Positions 1 to 7,451 are shown, counted from the first letter of the stretch. The stretch: 31,241 nucleotides of DNA from DATEHQ01 sp035279525 (GCA_035279525.1 DATEHQ010000063.1:1-31241); one strand, 5' to 3'. Notes: generated by a model not told the origin, from the letters alone. A program made the numbers and translations.

Positions 1-54
1 AACCCGCTTCATGGTGCACCTTATGAGGAGCTGCTCCGGCAAGCGAAGACTTAA
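1..54 (+). CDS. 3' end of a gene cut by the window edge
   Basis: Frame 1 is open from the first base to a TAA at 52-54 and ends in a plausible C-terminus (HGAPYEELLRQAKT). Only 17 codons are visible, so neither family nor function can be given. The stop lies in the loop of a 6-bp inverted repeat (TCCGGC at 35-40, GCCGGA at 55-60) with no T-run, so it is not a convincing terminator. The other forward frames are less protein-like. The call rests on gene density and frame plausibility only. Confidence 0.35.
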   Translation, partial: NPLHGAPYEELLRQAKT

Positions 55-82
55 GCCGGAACCGGGTGGCGGGATTCCTCGT

Positions 83-88
83 CATACT
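83..88 (+). promoter_or_regulatory. -10-like hexamer CATACT before the AI-2E gene
   Basis: CATACT matches four of six positions of TATAAT and ends 7 nt before the TTG at 96. That spacing would put the transcript start at or next to the start codon (leaderless). No Shine-Dalgarno and no clear -35 are visible. The same geometry recurs at several other genes in this window. Confidence 0.35.
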
Positions 89-95
89 GCGGTGA

Positions 96-1244
96 TTGCG
101 TAACGTGCGGCCGAACCCACCTTCCGGCGCGCCCCACGAGAACGAACCCGAAGCCCCGATCGCTCCAATCGCCGGGGTGCCTATTTCCTCGTGGACGCTA
201 GATCCGAAGCGGCGCCGCCGCTACCTCCAGATTGGGTTCGGCGTCGCTGCGCTCATCGTCGCGCTGATCGTGCTCTACCTCCTCCGCGATTTCCTCGGGG
301 CCTTCGTGTTGGGCGGCGCGATCGCGTTTCTCATCCAGCCGGCGGTGACACGGCTCGTTGCTGTCGGCGTACCGCGGATCCTGGCCATCGTCCTGATCTT
401 TCTGGTGATCATCGTCATCGTTGCCGGCCTCATCCTTCTCATCGTTCCCCTCGGCATCAGCTCCGTGACTCACCTCCAGGCCCAGGCGCCCACCCTCGCC
501 GCAGCTGCGCAGGACCGCATCAACAGCCTCCAGGGATCGCCGATTCAACTCTTCGGCATCACGATCGACTTGAAAGGCACCACGGAGACGATCAACTCGC
601 ACCTGAAGGACTATCTGCTTGGACAGTTCGGAAACGCGTTGACCATCGGCCTGACGGCGCTGACTCTGTTGCTTCAGCTTCTGTTGATGTTCGTTGTGGC
701 TTTCCTCCTTTCGCTGGACGCGCCGGCAGTCCGCAAGGATCTGAGACGACTCGTTCCCAACGATTACCGCAGCGACTTCGACCAGATCTGGCGCAAGGTC
801 CGCAAGATGCTTTACGCATATTTCCGCGGACAATTGATCATCGCGGGGCTGATCGGCATCTGCTCGGGCATCGCGTGTGCAGCCCTCGGCCTGGCGGACC
901 CAGTCGCGCTTGGACTCATCGCCGGACTCACCGCGCTGATCCCATATCTGGGCCCTTTCATCGGCGCCGTTCCGGCGGTCCTGGTTGGTCTGGCCGCGGG
1001 CCCCATCAAGGCCTTGCTGATCGCAGTGATCTATTTCGTGATCTCGAACGTGATCCTCAACTTCGTCTATCCGAAAGTCATGGGTGACGCCGTCCGTCTG
1101 CCGCCGGTCCTCATCATCGTCGCGTTCATCGCCGGTTTCAGCTGGGCCGGGATCCTGGGAATGTTCGTGGCGGTTCCGATCGCCGCAACCCTTCGCATAC
1201 TGTTCGACCACATCTACCCGCGTCTGTACGAGCGCCCGGCTTGA
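96..1244 (+). CDS. AI-2E family transporter (integral membrane permease)
   Basis: This 382-residue protein has the usual size and plan of the AI-2E/PerM permease family (PF01594). A cytoplasmic Pro-rich N-terminus of about 45 residues is followed by a pair of helices near 45-85, a long helix near 95-120, an extracytoplasmic-type loop near 125-190, and four or more C-terminal helices containing the family's LGLADPVALGLIAGL and IPYLGPFIGAVPA signatures. Family members export diverse small molecules or ions, so the substrate cannot be read from sequence. The TTG start at 96 is preferred because of the -10-like element 7 nt upstream; a GTG at 105 is the alternative. Its stop overlaps the next start by 4 nt (TTGA), indicating translational coupling to the phosphoesterase. 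Confidence 0.88.
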   Translation: MRNVRPNPPSGAPHENEPEAPIAPIAGVPISSWTLDPKRRRRYLQIGFGVAALIVALIVLYLLRDFLGAFVLGGAIAFLIQPAVTRLVAVGVPRILAIVLIFLVIIVIVAGLILLIVPLGISSVTHLQAQAPTLAAAAQDRINSLQGSPIQLFGITIDLKGTTETINSHLKDYLLGQFGNALTIGLTALTLLLQLLLMFVVAFLLSLDAPAVRKDLRRLVPNDYRSDFDQIWRKVRKMLYAYFRGQLIIAGLIGICSGIACAALGLADPVALGLIAGLTALIPYLGPFIGAVPAVLVGLAAGPIKALLIAVIYFVISNVILNFVYPKVMGDAVRLPPVLIIVAFIAGFSWAGILGMFVAVPIAATLRILFDHIYPRLYERPA

Positions 1245-1954
1245 AGGTTGCCATCCTCTCGGACATCCACGCCAACTGGCATGCGTTGGAGGCGGTCCTT
1301 CGCGACTGTCCTGCTGTCGACGAGACGCTGTGTCTCGGCGATGTCGTCGGATATGGCGGCGACCCCAAGCGCTGCGCCGATGAGGTGATGAAGAGGGGGT
1401 GGCTCACGCTCGTCGGCAACCACGATCGCGCTTGCACAGACCCCGAAATTCTCGAATGGTTCAACGAGGACGCCGCGTCAGTCGTGCGGTGGACCATCGA
1501 GGTGATCGGCGACGAGCGACTTGACTGGCTTCGCGGCTTGCCGGACAGTCACGTGGAGCACGATGTCCTGATGGTGCACGCCAGTCCGCGCGACCACATC
1601 TATGAATACGTGCTCGACACCGCGGTCGCGCACGCCAATCTCGAGTTGCTCGACGGCGGAGTTTGCTTCCACGGCCACACACATGTTCCAGGAATCTTCG
1701 GTAACTCGGATGGCACGGTGACTCACGAATACAGGGTCGACATCTTTCAACTCAGCGGTCCAGCCCTCGTGAACCCAGGGAGCGTCGGCCAGCCGCGCGA
1801 CGGATTGCCCACTGCGAGCTATGGAGTCTGGGACCTCGACAACAAGACCTTCGAGTTTCGCCGCGTTCGTTACGACATCAAGGGCGCCCAGCGCGCGATC
1901 AGGAAGGCCAGATTGCCTGAACGTTTTGCGCTTCGTCTCGAAACGGGGCGATGA
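1241..1954 (+). CDS. Calcineurin-like metallophosphoesterase (YfcE/MJ0936 type)
   Basis: All the two-metal phosphoesterase motifs are visible in this 237-aa protein: D8-x-H10 in SDIHAN, GD at about 33-34 followed by VVGYGG, GNHDR at 59-63, a His in MVHASP, and GHTH before the C-terminal quarter. The length fits compact single-domain YfcE-like phosphodiesterases, which hydrolyse phosphodiester or phosphomonoester bonds in the cytosol; the natural substrate is unknown. The TTG start gives the typical N-terminus MKVAILSDIHAN and overlaps the upstream stop by 4 nt. Its own stop overlaps the glycosyltransferase start (ATGA), so three genes form one coupled unit. Confidence 0.9.
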   Translation: MKVAILSDIHANWHALEAVLRDCPAVDETLCLGDVVGYGGDPKRCADEVMKRGWLTLVGNHDRACTDPEILEWFNEDAASVVRWTIEVIGDERLDWLRGLPDSHVEHDVLMVHASPRDHIYEYVLDTAVAHANLELLDGGVCFHGHTHVPGIFGNSDGTVTHEYRVDIFQLSGPALVNPGSVGQPRDGLPTASYGVWDLDNKTFEFRRVRYDIKGAQRAIRKARLPERFALRLETGR

Positions 1955-3975
1955 ACGAGCGGCGGGTGCGTCGGTGGCTGCGGCTTGGTTACGCCGGAGC
2001 AACCGGAGCGGCGATCGGCTCACTCGGCTTCTGGGCCTTCAACTGGCTCGCATTCATCCGAACCAACCTTCAAGGTCCGGACTTCGTGTCGTTCTACTCA
2101 GCCGCGCGGTTGTACATCACGGGCGGCGGTGGCGCCGTCTACGACATCGTGCGGCAGAAGCAGGTTGAGCTCCAGATCACGGGCTTGCCTGCGAATCAGT
2201 TCATCGTGCTGCCCTACTTCCACCCGCCGTATTACACGCTGCTGATCGCTCCGCTCGGCTACCTCGACTACCGCTCGGCGTATTTCGCGATGACGGCGCT
2301 CAATGTCCTCCTCGCGGCGGCGTCGATCGTCATCCTGGTCCGCTCGAGCGTGAGCGTGCATGGCCGCGCGGCCCTGGTCGCAGCGGTCTTGATCGCGGGT
2401 TTCTTCCCGCTCTTCGTGACCGTGCTGCAGGGTCAATCGGACCTGGTCGTCCTGGTTCCGCTGGCCGGCGCCTACGCGGCATGGGCGCACGGACGATACG
2501 GATGGGCGGGAGCATTGAGCGCGCTTGCCCTGGCGAAGCCGCAGCTCCTGCTGCTGATCCCCATGCTGTTCATCGCCCGCCGGGCCTGGCGGGCGCTGGC
2601 CGCGTTCCTCGGGGTCATCGTCGGGCTCAGTGCGCTCTCGGTGCTCACCTTCGGCTTCCGGCCGGTCGTCGATTACCTGAACGCGCTCGGCGGCTGGGCG
2701 GTGTTCGGCAAGCTGCCGGGAAGCGGCCAGCTCGTCTACACGGACACGGCGGCCTATTCGATGCGCAACATCGTGGAAGCACTGCCCGACGTCGGCCAGG
2801 TCGTCGCGCTCGCCGTCTTGATCATCCTCCTCGCCCTGGTCGCCCTATCCCTGAGCTGGCGGCCGGACAAGTCTCGCCTCGACTTTGCACTCGCAGTGGC
2901 GGCATCACTCGTCCTCAGTCCCCACCAGAACATCCACGACCTGACGCTGCTGGTGATTCCAGCGTTCGCGCTCGCGGATCTTGCGACCGTGGGAGGGCTG
3001 CGCTGGCCGAACCTTGCACCGGTGGTGCTCTTTTTCGCCTACGTCGCCATCAACCTGACGCTGGCGATCACATTCTGGTCGGCCGCCATCGGCGCGCTTG
3101 CGATTGCGGTACTGCTGTTCGCGGAGCGCATGACCGTGCGCCCGGATCCGATCCCGCTCAGCGACCTCAAGTGGAGCGGACCGCGGCCGCACCGCGTCAT
3201 CGTGCTGCCCGCCTATCGAGCGGCCAAGACGCTGGTCGAGGTCGTCGCCGACATCCCGCCCGGCCACGCCGACCGCATCCTGCTCGTGGACGACGCGAGT
3301 GCTGACGCCACCGTGAGCGTGGCCGCCGCCCTGAGCCTCGATGTGATCCGGCACCCGCACAACCTTGGCTACGGCGGCAACCAGAAGACGTGCTATCGCA
3401 GCGCGCTCGAGATGGGCGCGGACGTCGTGGTGATGCTGCATCCAGACGGTCAGTACGACCCGGCCATCATTCCAAATCTCTGCAAGGTGATCGAGGACGG
3501 CGAGGCGGACATCGTGCTCGGATCGCGGTGGCTCGGTCTCGATCCGGCGAAGGCAGGAATGCCCTGGTGGAAGAGGCTCGGCAACCGGTTCCTCACCGCG
3601 TCAGAGAATCGCGTGCTCGGCCTCAACCTCTCCGAATATCACACCGGTTATCGCGCCTACTCGCGCCGCTTCCTCGAAACCATCCCGTTCCTCGAGAACA
3701 GCAACGACTTCGTGTTCGATACACAGGTGTTGATCCAGGCCGCGACCTTCGGGTTCAAGATCGGCGAGGTGCCGGCGATCGGCAAATATCACGAGGACGC
3801 GAGCTCGGTCAATTTCCGGACCTCGACCGTCTACGGGCTCGAGACGCTCGGCGCGCTCGCGCGCTATGTGATGCACCGTGCCGGTTTCGCGTGCGCCTGG
3901 CTGACGCCGCGCTCACACGCCGACGAAGAGGCGCTTGCGATAGGCCACGTAGCCCACCACCGCAACGTTCAATAG
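1951..3975 (+). CDS. Fusion glycosyltransferase: GT87 (DUF2029) membrane domain plus GT2 domain
   Basis: Two enzymes are joined in 674 residues. Residues ~1-390 are polytopic and resemble GT87/DUF2029 polyprenol-dependent mannosyltransferases, with an early GPDFVSFYSAARL loop and FHPPYYTLLIAPLG. Residues ~414-640 are a soluble GT2 domain of the dolichyl-phosphate-mannose synthase type, with LVDDAS near 446 and the DxD-like HPDGQYDP near 496. A plausible reading is that the GT2 half charges a lipid carrier and the GT87 half transfers the sugar across the membrane; this is inference. It starts with ATG overlapping the phosphoesterase stop. The last 63 bp overlap the end of the convergent DUF2127 gene. 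Confidence 0.88.
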   Translation: MNERRVRRWLRLGYAGATGAAIGSLGFWAFNWLAFIRTNLQGPDFVSFYSAARLYITGGGGAVYDIVRQKQVELQITGLPANQFIVLPYFHPPYYTLLIAPLGYLDYRSAYFAMTALNVLLAAASIVILVRSSVSVHGRAALVAAVLIAGFFPLFVTVLQGQSDLVVLVPLAGAYAAWAHGRYGWAGALSALALAKPQLLLLIPMLFIARRAWRALAAFLGVIVGLSALSVLTFGFRPVVDYLNALGGWAVFGKLPGSGQLVYTDTAAYSMRNIVEALPDVGQVVALAVLIILLALVALSLSWRPDKSRLDFALAVAASLVLSPHQNIHDLTLLVIPAFALADLATVGGLRWPNLAPVVLFFAYVAINLTLAITFWSAAIGALAIAVLLFAERMTVRPDPIPLSDLKWSGPRPHRVIVLPAYRAAKTLVEVVADIPPGHADRILLVDDASADATVSVAAALSLDVIRHPHNLGYGGNQKTCYRSALEMGADVVVMLHPDGQYDPAIIPNLCKVIEDGEADIVLGSRWLGLDPAKAGMPWWKRLGNRFLTASENRVLGLNLSEYHTGYRAYSRRFLETIPFLENSNDFVFDTQVLIQAATFGFKIGEVPAIGKYHEDASSVNFRTSTVYGLETLGALARYVMHRAGFACAWLTPRSHADEEALAIGHVAHHRNVQ

Positions 3976-4440
3976 CAGCGCGCCGACCTTGAAGAGCGTC
4001 GCCCGGTGGATCACCTCGTACGCCTCGTAAGGAATCAGAATCCCGGTCGCGATCACCGTCAGGTACTCGGCCCAGCGCCGGCGCATGGCGAGGCCAACGC
4101 CTTCCGTCCCCTCGAGCAGCGCGTAGCCGATCGCCGCGGTCGCGATCAGGTTGACGTGACTGAAATGGGCAACGTAGACGAGCAGCCGCAGAAGCAGCTG
4201 CATGATGATGCCGTGGCCTACATCGAGGTTCAGCTGGTCTTGCGCGTAGTCGGCCCATGACGCAACCCAGCCCTTTCTGCCCGCGACGATGATTCCGATC
4301 GCCAGCGCGATGAGCACCGTCGACTTGACGAGGCGCTCGACGATGATGACCTTGATGAACGCGTCGTGCTCACCGCCGATGCGACCGAGCTCCGCCCACA
4401 AGCGGCGCAGATAGTGGGGGCCGGTGGCGGTGTTCGCCAT
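3913..4440 (-). CDS. DUF2127 family membrane protein
   Basis: The 175-residue protein has about four hydrophobic helices and the C-terminal DUF2127 signature: a YALLEGTEGVGL helix, RRRWAEYLTVIATGILIPYE, then a final helix with LLLNVAVVGYVAYRKRL. The function of this family is not established. ATG at 4440 is preferred over an upstream GTG at 4470 because AAGG lies about 10 nt before it. A TTGTCA -35-like element lies further upstream, but the -10 is ambiguous. The gene end overlaps the end of the convergent glycosyltransferase by 63 bp, so both C-termini are encoded by the same DNA in opposite directions. Confidence 0.82.
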   Translation of the reverse strand: MANTATGPHYLRRLWAELGRIGGEHDAFIKVIIVERLVKSTVLIALAIGIIVAGRKGWVASWADYAQDQLNLDVGHGIIMQLLLRLLVYVAHFSHVNLIATAAIGYALLEGTEGVGLAMRRRWAEYLTVIATGILIPYEAYEVIHRATLFKVGALLLNVAVVGYVAYRKRLFVGV

Positions 4441-4514
4441 CGAGCAGACCTTAACAAGCTGGGTGGGCACGGCCTGACAAAGCCGCTAGCGTCGAGGGTC
4501 AGGATCGGCCGGCT

Positions 4515-4543
4515 GGGGGAGGGGCAGCCGGGGAAGGGAGGGG
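4515..4543 (+). other. Potential G-quadruplex tract in the spacer between two minus-strand genes
   Basis: Five G-runs (5, 4, 4, 3 and 4 G) are separated by loops of 1, 5, 2 and 1 nt on the plus strand, an almost ideal intramolecular G-quadruplex pattern. It lies in the 159-bp spacer between the UspA stop and the DUF2127 start. Plus is the template strand for both genes, so the structure could hinder RNA polymerase after uspA. Function is unproven, and GC-rich DNA produces some such tracts by chance. Confidence 0.45.
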
Positions 4544-4599
4544 CCCCGAAAGCCTACGTGGGGTTGGGCGGTTGGGTCACCGCAGCGGTTTCCCCTCGC

Positions 4600-5064
4600 T
4601 CAGTCCGCGTGCTCCCTGTGCTCCCGGAACAGCATCACCCGGCAGTTGGCGTTCTTCAGCACGTACGGCACGGTCTTGCCGAGGTTGAACTCCCCGAACC
4701 GACGCTTGTACGGCAGGCCCATCACGATCAGGTCCGCCCCCCACTCGACCGCCTCGTCGACCAGCGCCGGCCCCGTGTCACGAGCCTGCACCAGCTCAGT
4801 CTCAACCGGCAGCTGCGACGCGGCCGCCAGCTTCTCCACCTCATCGAGGATCTTCTCCCCCCGGTCGACCACCTCGTCCAGGACTGCCCCCAGCGGCAGC
4901 GAGCGGTTCACCTCGATGATGTGCACGCCATAGATCCGCCCTCCCTGCGGGTCGGTCATCTGGCACGCCAGGCGCACCGTCTCCGCGTCGATCTCCTGGC
5001 CGCCGACCGCGACCAGGACCCGCCTGGACGTCGTCGGGTGGGTGTGGCCTGCCTTCTCCGCCAT
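4600..5064 (-). CDS. Universal stress protein, UspA family
   Basis: A single Usp domain fills most of 154 residues. It opens with the strand RVLVAVGG, has the middle strand YGVHIIEV, a long helix, the strand VETELVQARDTGPALVDEAVEWGADLIVMG, and ends with NCRVMLFREH. The usual nucleotide loop GxxG-x9-G(S/T) is altered: after VMG it reads LPYKRRFGEFNLGKT, so ATP binding may be weakened. The role is likely stress-related and cytosolic. ATG at 5064 is chosen because the upstream reading frame is not protein-like and the start overlaps the neighbour's TGA (TGATG), implying co-translation with the tiny membrane protein. Confidence 0.88.
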   Translation of the reverse strand: MAEKAGHTHPTTSRRVLVAVGGQEIDAETVRLACQMTDPQGGRIYGVHIIEVNRSLPLGAVLDEVVDRGEKILDEVEKLAAASQLPVETELVQARDTGPALVDEAVEWGADLIVMGLPYKRRFGEFNLGKTVPYVLKNANCRVMLFREHREHAD

Positions 5065-5252
5065 CAGTGCTGCGGCCCGCGACGGACCCGGCGGATCAGG
5101 ACGTAAGCCCCGAACGCGAAGCAGACCACCGCGGTGGCGGCCGCCAGCACCTCCGACCCCTGGTCGAGACCCCGATGCGCCGCGAGGTAGAGCACGACCC
5201 ACAGTCCGATGGCAACGGCCATCACGCCCATGAAGGTGAATGGGAACCGCAC
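5064..5252 (-). CDS. Small two-helix membrane protein, unknown function
   Basis: From the GTG at 5252 the product is 62 residues: a short N-terminus, helix 1 (MAVAIGLWVVLYLA), a loop with GLDQGSE, helix 2 (VLAAATAVVCFAFGAYVLI) and a basic tail RRVRRG. The start is preceded by TCCTA on the plus strand (TAGGA on the coding strand), which can be read as an AGGA Shine-Dalgarno at 9 nt or as a TAGGAT -10 at 8 nt. An ATG at 5288 would add 12 residues. Its stop overlaps the UspA start by one base, so the pair is probably one transcript. No family is recognised. Confidence 0.65.
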   Translation of the reverse strand: MRFPFTFMGVMAVAIGLWVVLYLAAHRGLDQGSEVLAAATAVVCFAFGAYVLIRRVRRGPQH

Positions 5253-5309
5253 GCGCCCAAATCCTAACAACGTGCGGCGCGCTCCCATGGGGCGTCCCAG
5301 GAGCCTCCC

Positions 5310-5315
5310 TATAAT
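5310..5315 (+). promoter_or_regulatory. Consensus -10 element TATAAT for a leaderless trkA-like gene
   Basis: A perfect TATAAT ends 9 nt before the TTG at 5325. With a normal 6-8 nt distance to the transcription start, the message would begin at or within 1-3 nt of the start codon. There is no Shine-Dalgarno. The usp cluster diverges from the same 70-bp region. Confidence 0.6.
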
Positions 5316-5324
5316 CAACCCGCC

Positions 5325-5747
5325 TTGAAGCTGATGATCGTCGGATGCGGCCGTGTGGGCTCCCAGATCGCCTCGGAAATGGACCGCGAGGGTCACGAGG
5401 TCGTCATCGTGGACAGGGACCCCAACTCCTTCTCACGCGCCGCCGTGCGCGGAGTCCTCGGCAGGGACTTCAAGGGCGATCAGGTCATCGGCAACGGCAC
5501 GGACGCCGATGTCCTGCGCCGGGCCGGCATCGAGCACGCCGATGGCTTCGTGGCCGTGACGGAAGGCGACAACCGCAACATCATGGCCTCGCAGATCGCA
5601 AAGCATGTTTTCAAGGTGCCGCATGTGGTGGCCCGGATCTACGACCCGGAGCGCGCGGAGGCCTACTCGAAGCTTGGCCTGCACACGATATGCCCGACCA
5701 TCGAAGGCGCCAACCACATCCAGAAGATGCTGCTCGAGGCAAGGTAG
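5325..5747 (+). CDS. TrkA/KtrA-type RCK_N protein, first of a tandem pair
   Basis: This 140-residue protein is a single Rossmann regulator-of-K+-conductance N-domain. It has the dinucleotide loop GCGRVGSQ at 7-14, the acidic ligand after strand 2 (VIVDRD), GNGTDADVLRRAGIEHADGFVAVT and ARIYDPERAEAY. It ends shortly after the domain, so the usual RCK_C/TrkA_C ligand-binding domain is missing. Such proteins gate K+ channels or transporters in response to NAD(H) or ATP/ADP; no membrane partner lies nearby. The TTG start follows the -10 element by 9 nt. The second copy begins 3 nt after the stop, suggesting a heteromeric RCK pair. Confidence 0.9.
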   Translation: MKLMIVGCGRVGSQIASEMDREGHEVVIVDRDPNSFSRAAVRGVLGRDFKGDQVIGNGTDADVLRRAGIEHADGFVAVTEGDNRNIMASQIAKHVFKVPHVVARIYDPERAEAYSKLGLHTICPTIEGANHIQKMLLEAR

Positions 5748-5750
5748 GCC

Positions 5751-6152
5751 GTGTACGTCATCGTGGTGGGGGGCGGAACCGTCGGCTACTACATGTCCCG
5801 CGACCTGGTCGAGCGCGGCCACGAGGTCACTCTGATCGAGCGAGACGCGCGCCGCGCGGACTGGCTCGAGACGCAGCTGGGCAGCATCGTCATGCGCGGT
5901 GATGGCTGCGAGGTGAAGTTCCTCTCGACCACCGGCATCGAGCGCGCCGACGCCATCATCGCCGTTACCGCCGACGACGAGGACAACCTCGTCGCGCTCC
6001 AGATGGCCAAGAAGCACTTCCGCGTCAAAAAGGCGATTGCACGCGTCAACAATCCGTCAAACGTCGAGATCTTCAAGATGCTTGGCGTCGACGATGCGGT
6101 TTCCGCCACGGACGTATTGCTCGGAGCGCTGGAGCCGCCCATCACGACCTGA
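5751..6152 (+). CDS. TrkA/KtrA-type RCK_N protein, second of a tandem pair
   Basis: This 133-residue RCK_N-only protein has the nucleotide loop GGGTVGYY at 7-14, VTLIERD after strand 2, the family block GIERADAIIAVTADDEDNL and RVNNPSNVEIFKMLGVD near the end. It is clearly related to, but divergent from, the preceding protein. In actinobacteria paired TrkA proteins (CeoB/CeoC type) are known, but those usually carry a TrkA_C domain that both proteins here lack. It starts with GTG, with a weak AAGG upstream. A hairpin follows the stop; its U-tract favours the opposite strand. Confidence 0.9.
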   Translation: MYVIVVGGGTVGYYMSRDLVERGHEVTLIERDARRADWLETQLGSIVMRGDGCEVKFLSTTGIERADAIIAVTADDEDNLVALQMAKKHFRVKKAIARVNNPSNVEIFKMLGVDDAVSATDVLLGALEPPITT

Positions 6153-6154
6153 TC

Positions 6155-6190
6155 AGAAAACAAAAAGGACCGCTCGCGATCGAGCGGCCC
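6155..6190 (-). terminator. Rho-independent terminator for the small zinc-ribbon gene
   Basis: GGACCGCTCG (6167-6176) and CGAGCGGCCC (6181-6190) form a 10-bp stem with one mismatch around the loop CGAT. Read on the minus strand, the stem is followed by a T-rich tract (TTTTTGTTTT, complement of about 6157-6166). It lies just past the minus-strand stop at 6205 and also just past the plus-strand stop at 6152. Confidence 0.75.
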
Positions 6191-6204
6191 TTGTCAGGAT
6201 CTTG

Positions 6205-6348
6205 TTACGAGGCCTTGCCGATCTTGTAGATCTTGGTTCCGCAGACCGGACAAGTACCGACAGTCGCGGGCTTGCCGTTCTTCATCGTGATCGGCTGAGG
6301 GTCTTTCATTTCGACCTTTCTTTTGTCCTTCAAGCAGTAGCCTTCCAC
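6205..6348 (-). CDS. DUF5679-type small zinc-ribbon protein
   Basis: The 47-residue product matches the small DUF5679 family along its length (EGYCLKDKRKVEMKDPQP, TMKNGKPATVGTCPVCGTK, KIGKA). As I recall the family, the N-terminal knuckle is CxxC; here it is C-L-K-D, leaving three cysteines (one plus CPVC), so metal binding may be incomplete. The function is unknown. GTG at 6348 is chosen because AAGGA lies upstream at a suitable distance and the family normally begins here; an upstream TTG at 6420 would fall inside the promoter. The gene is monocistronic, with its own promoter and terminator. Confidence 0.8.
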   Translation of the reverse strand: MEGYCLKDKRKVEMKDPQPITMKNGKPATVGTCPVCGTKIYKIGKAS

Positions 6349-6395
6349 TAAGTCACCGTCCTTTTTCGAGATTCTGTTGAGGGGCGGACTTGCCC

Positions 6396-6425
6396 ATTCT
6401 AGGGGTGGGTCTTTCCCCAATACAA
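6396..6425 (-). promoter_or_regulatory. Sigma70-like promoter of the zinc-ribbon gene
   Basis: On the minus strand TTGTAT (6425-6420) and TAGAAT (6401-6396) are separated by 18 nt. The predicted start is about 40 nt before the GTG at 6348, leaving a short leader with an AAGGA Shine-Dalgarno. This contrasts with the leaderless layout of several neighbours. Confidence 0.5.
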
Positions 6426-6560
6426 CCCAAGTTCAAACCGAATTCAGCGACAGGGGCCCGAACCTGCGGAAAAACGGACCGAAAAAGGGCCAATGTTGCG
6501 CACCGCGCGCCCGTTTCCACAGCTTTGTTGACGCGTGCGCAAAAACGCGGGCCGTGATCA

Positions 6561-7451
6561 TCACGATTCGCGATTCGCTGATTCCCACACTTCGGCCATC
6601 CGCTGCTCCAGCAGCTGCGGAGTCGCGCTCGCCATGCCTCGGATCCCGATCGACTCGATGGTCAACGACGCGCATGCCACGCCGCACACGAGAGCGTCGC
6701 GCAAGCCGCTGCGCTGCGCGCCGGTGATCAACCAGCGCGCGAGCATTCCACCCGCGACGGCGTCGCCCGCACCGGTCGTGTCGAAAGCGGGATGCGTTGA
6801 CAGCGCTGGCACGTGCACATGCCCATCCGCGGTGTGCGCGGTGACGCCCCTCGCGCCGCGCTTCAACACCAGACCTTCGAGCCACCACTGGCGCCGAAAC
6901 TGCTCAGGGTCTTCGCCGCCCAGCGCCGCGAACTCGGCCTCGTTGCAGAAGAACCACGCGGTTCGCTTCAACACGTCCTTCGCCTCAGCGCTCTGCTTCT
7001 CGACGTAAGACAGCATGGCGTCCGCCGACAGCAGCTGAGCCGAGTGAAGCTGGCGCACCGCCTCCGCCTGCCGGTCTGGCCGCATCGACCCGGCGAAGGC
7101 CCACCCTCGAAACCCCGCCGGCACCTCGGGCTTCCACTGGTCGTAGATGGTGTCCGAACTTCCCAGGTCGATCGTATGCCCGTGCTCCTGGTGGGCCGAC
7201 CAGCGATAGGTCGGCGCGTCGAGCACCGAGAGCATCGAGGTATCGATCGGTCGTGAGCCGAAGGCTCTCTTGACCCGGTCGACGGCGTCTCGACCCACCG
7301 GTCCGACCACCTGCACCGGACAAATCAGGCTTGCGGCGAGGGCGAAGTACACGGCGGATCCCCCCAGCTCGTCCGTCAGCTTGCCGAAGGGCCCATCGCG
7401 ACTGTCCAGCGCAATCGAACCGACGACGAGCAGCTCGGGGGTGTCAGGCAC
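6561..7451 (-). CDS. PfkB/ribokinase-family carbohydrate kinase
   Basis: The 296-residue protein has the ribokinase fold motifs: an N-terminal strand LLVVGSIALD, the substrate loop ELGGSAVYFA near 28-37, NEAEFAAL (the N-x-x-E motif) near the middle, LKRGARG, and the anion-hole/catalytic signature DTTGAGD at 224-230, with D230 the predicted base. It should phosphorylate a sugar or nucleoside hydroxyl with ATP; specificity is not evident, and the substrate loop is shorter than in 2-keto-3-deoxygluconate kinases. GTG at 7451 overlaps the PHP gene end by 8 nt, so it is translationally coupled as the last gene of a four-gene minus-strand run. Confidence 0.88.
   Translation of the reverse strand: MPDTPELLVVGSIALDSRDGPFGKLTDELGGSAVYFALAASLICPVQVVGPVGRDAVDRVKRAFGSRPIDTSMLSVLDAPTYRWSAHQEHGHTIDLGSSDTIYDQWKPEVPAGFRGWAFAGSMRPDRQAEAVRQLHSAQLLSADAMLSYVEKQSAEAKDVLKRTAWFFCNEAEFAALGGEDPEQFRRQWWLEGLVLKRGARGVTAHTADGHVHVPALSTHPAFDTTGAGDAVAGGMLARWLITGAQRSGLRDALVCGVACASLTIESIGIRGMASATPQLLEQRMAEVWESANRES

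Noticed and set aside
35..60. Terminator after the clipped gene
   Set aside because: The 6-bp inverted repeat has a 14-nt loop and no following T-run.
5310..5325. c-di-AMP (ydaO-type) riboswitch before the trkA-like pair
   Set aside because: Only about 10 nt separate the -10 box from the start codon, so no leader exists to hold a riboswitch.
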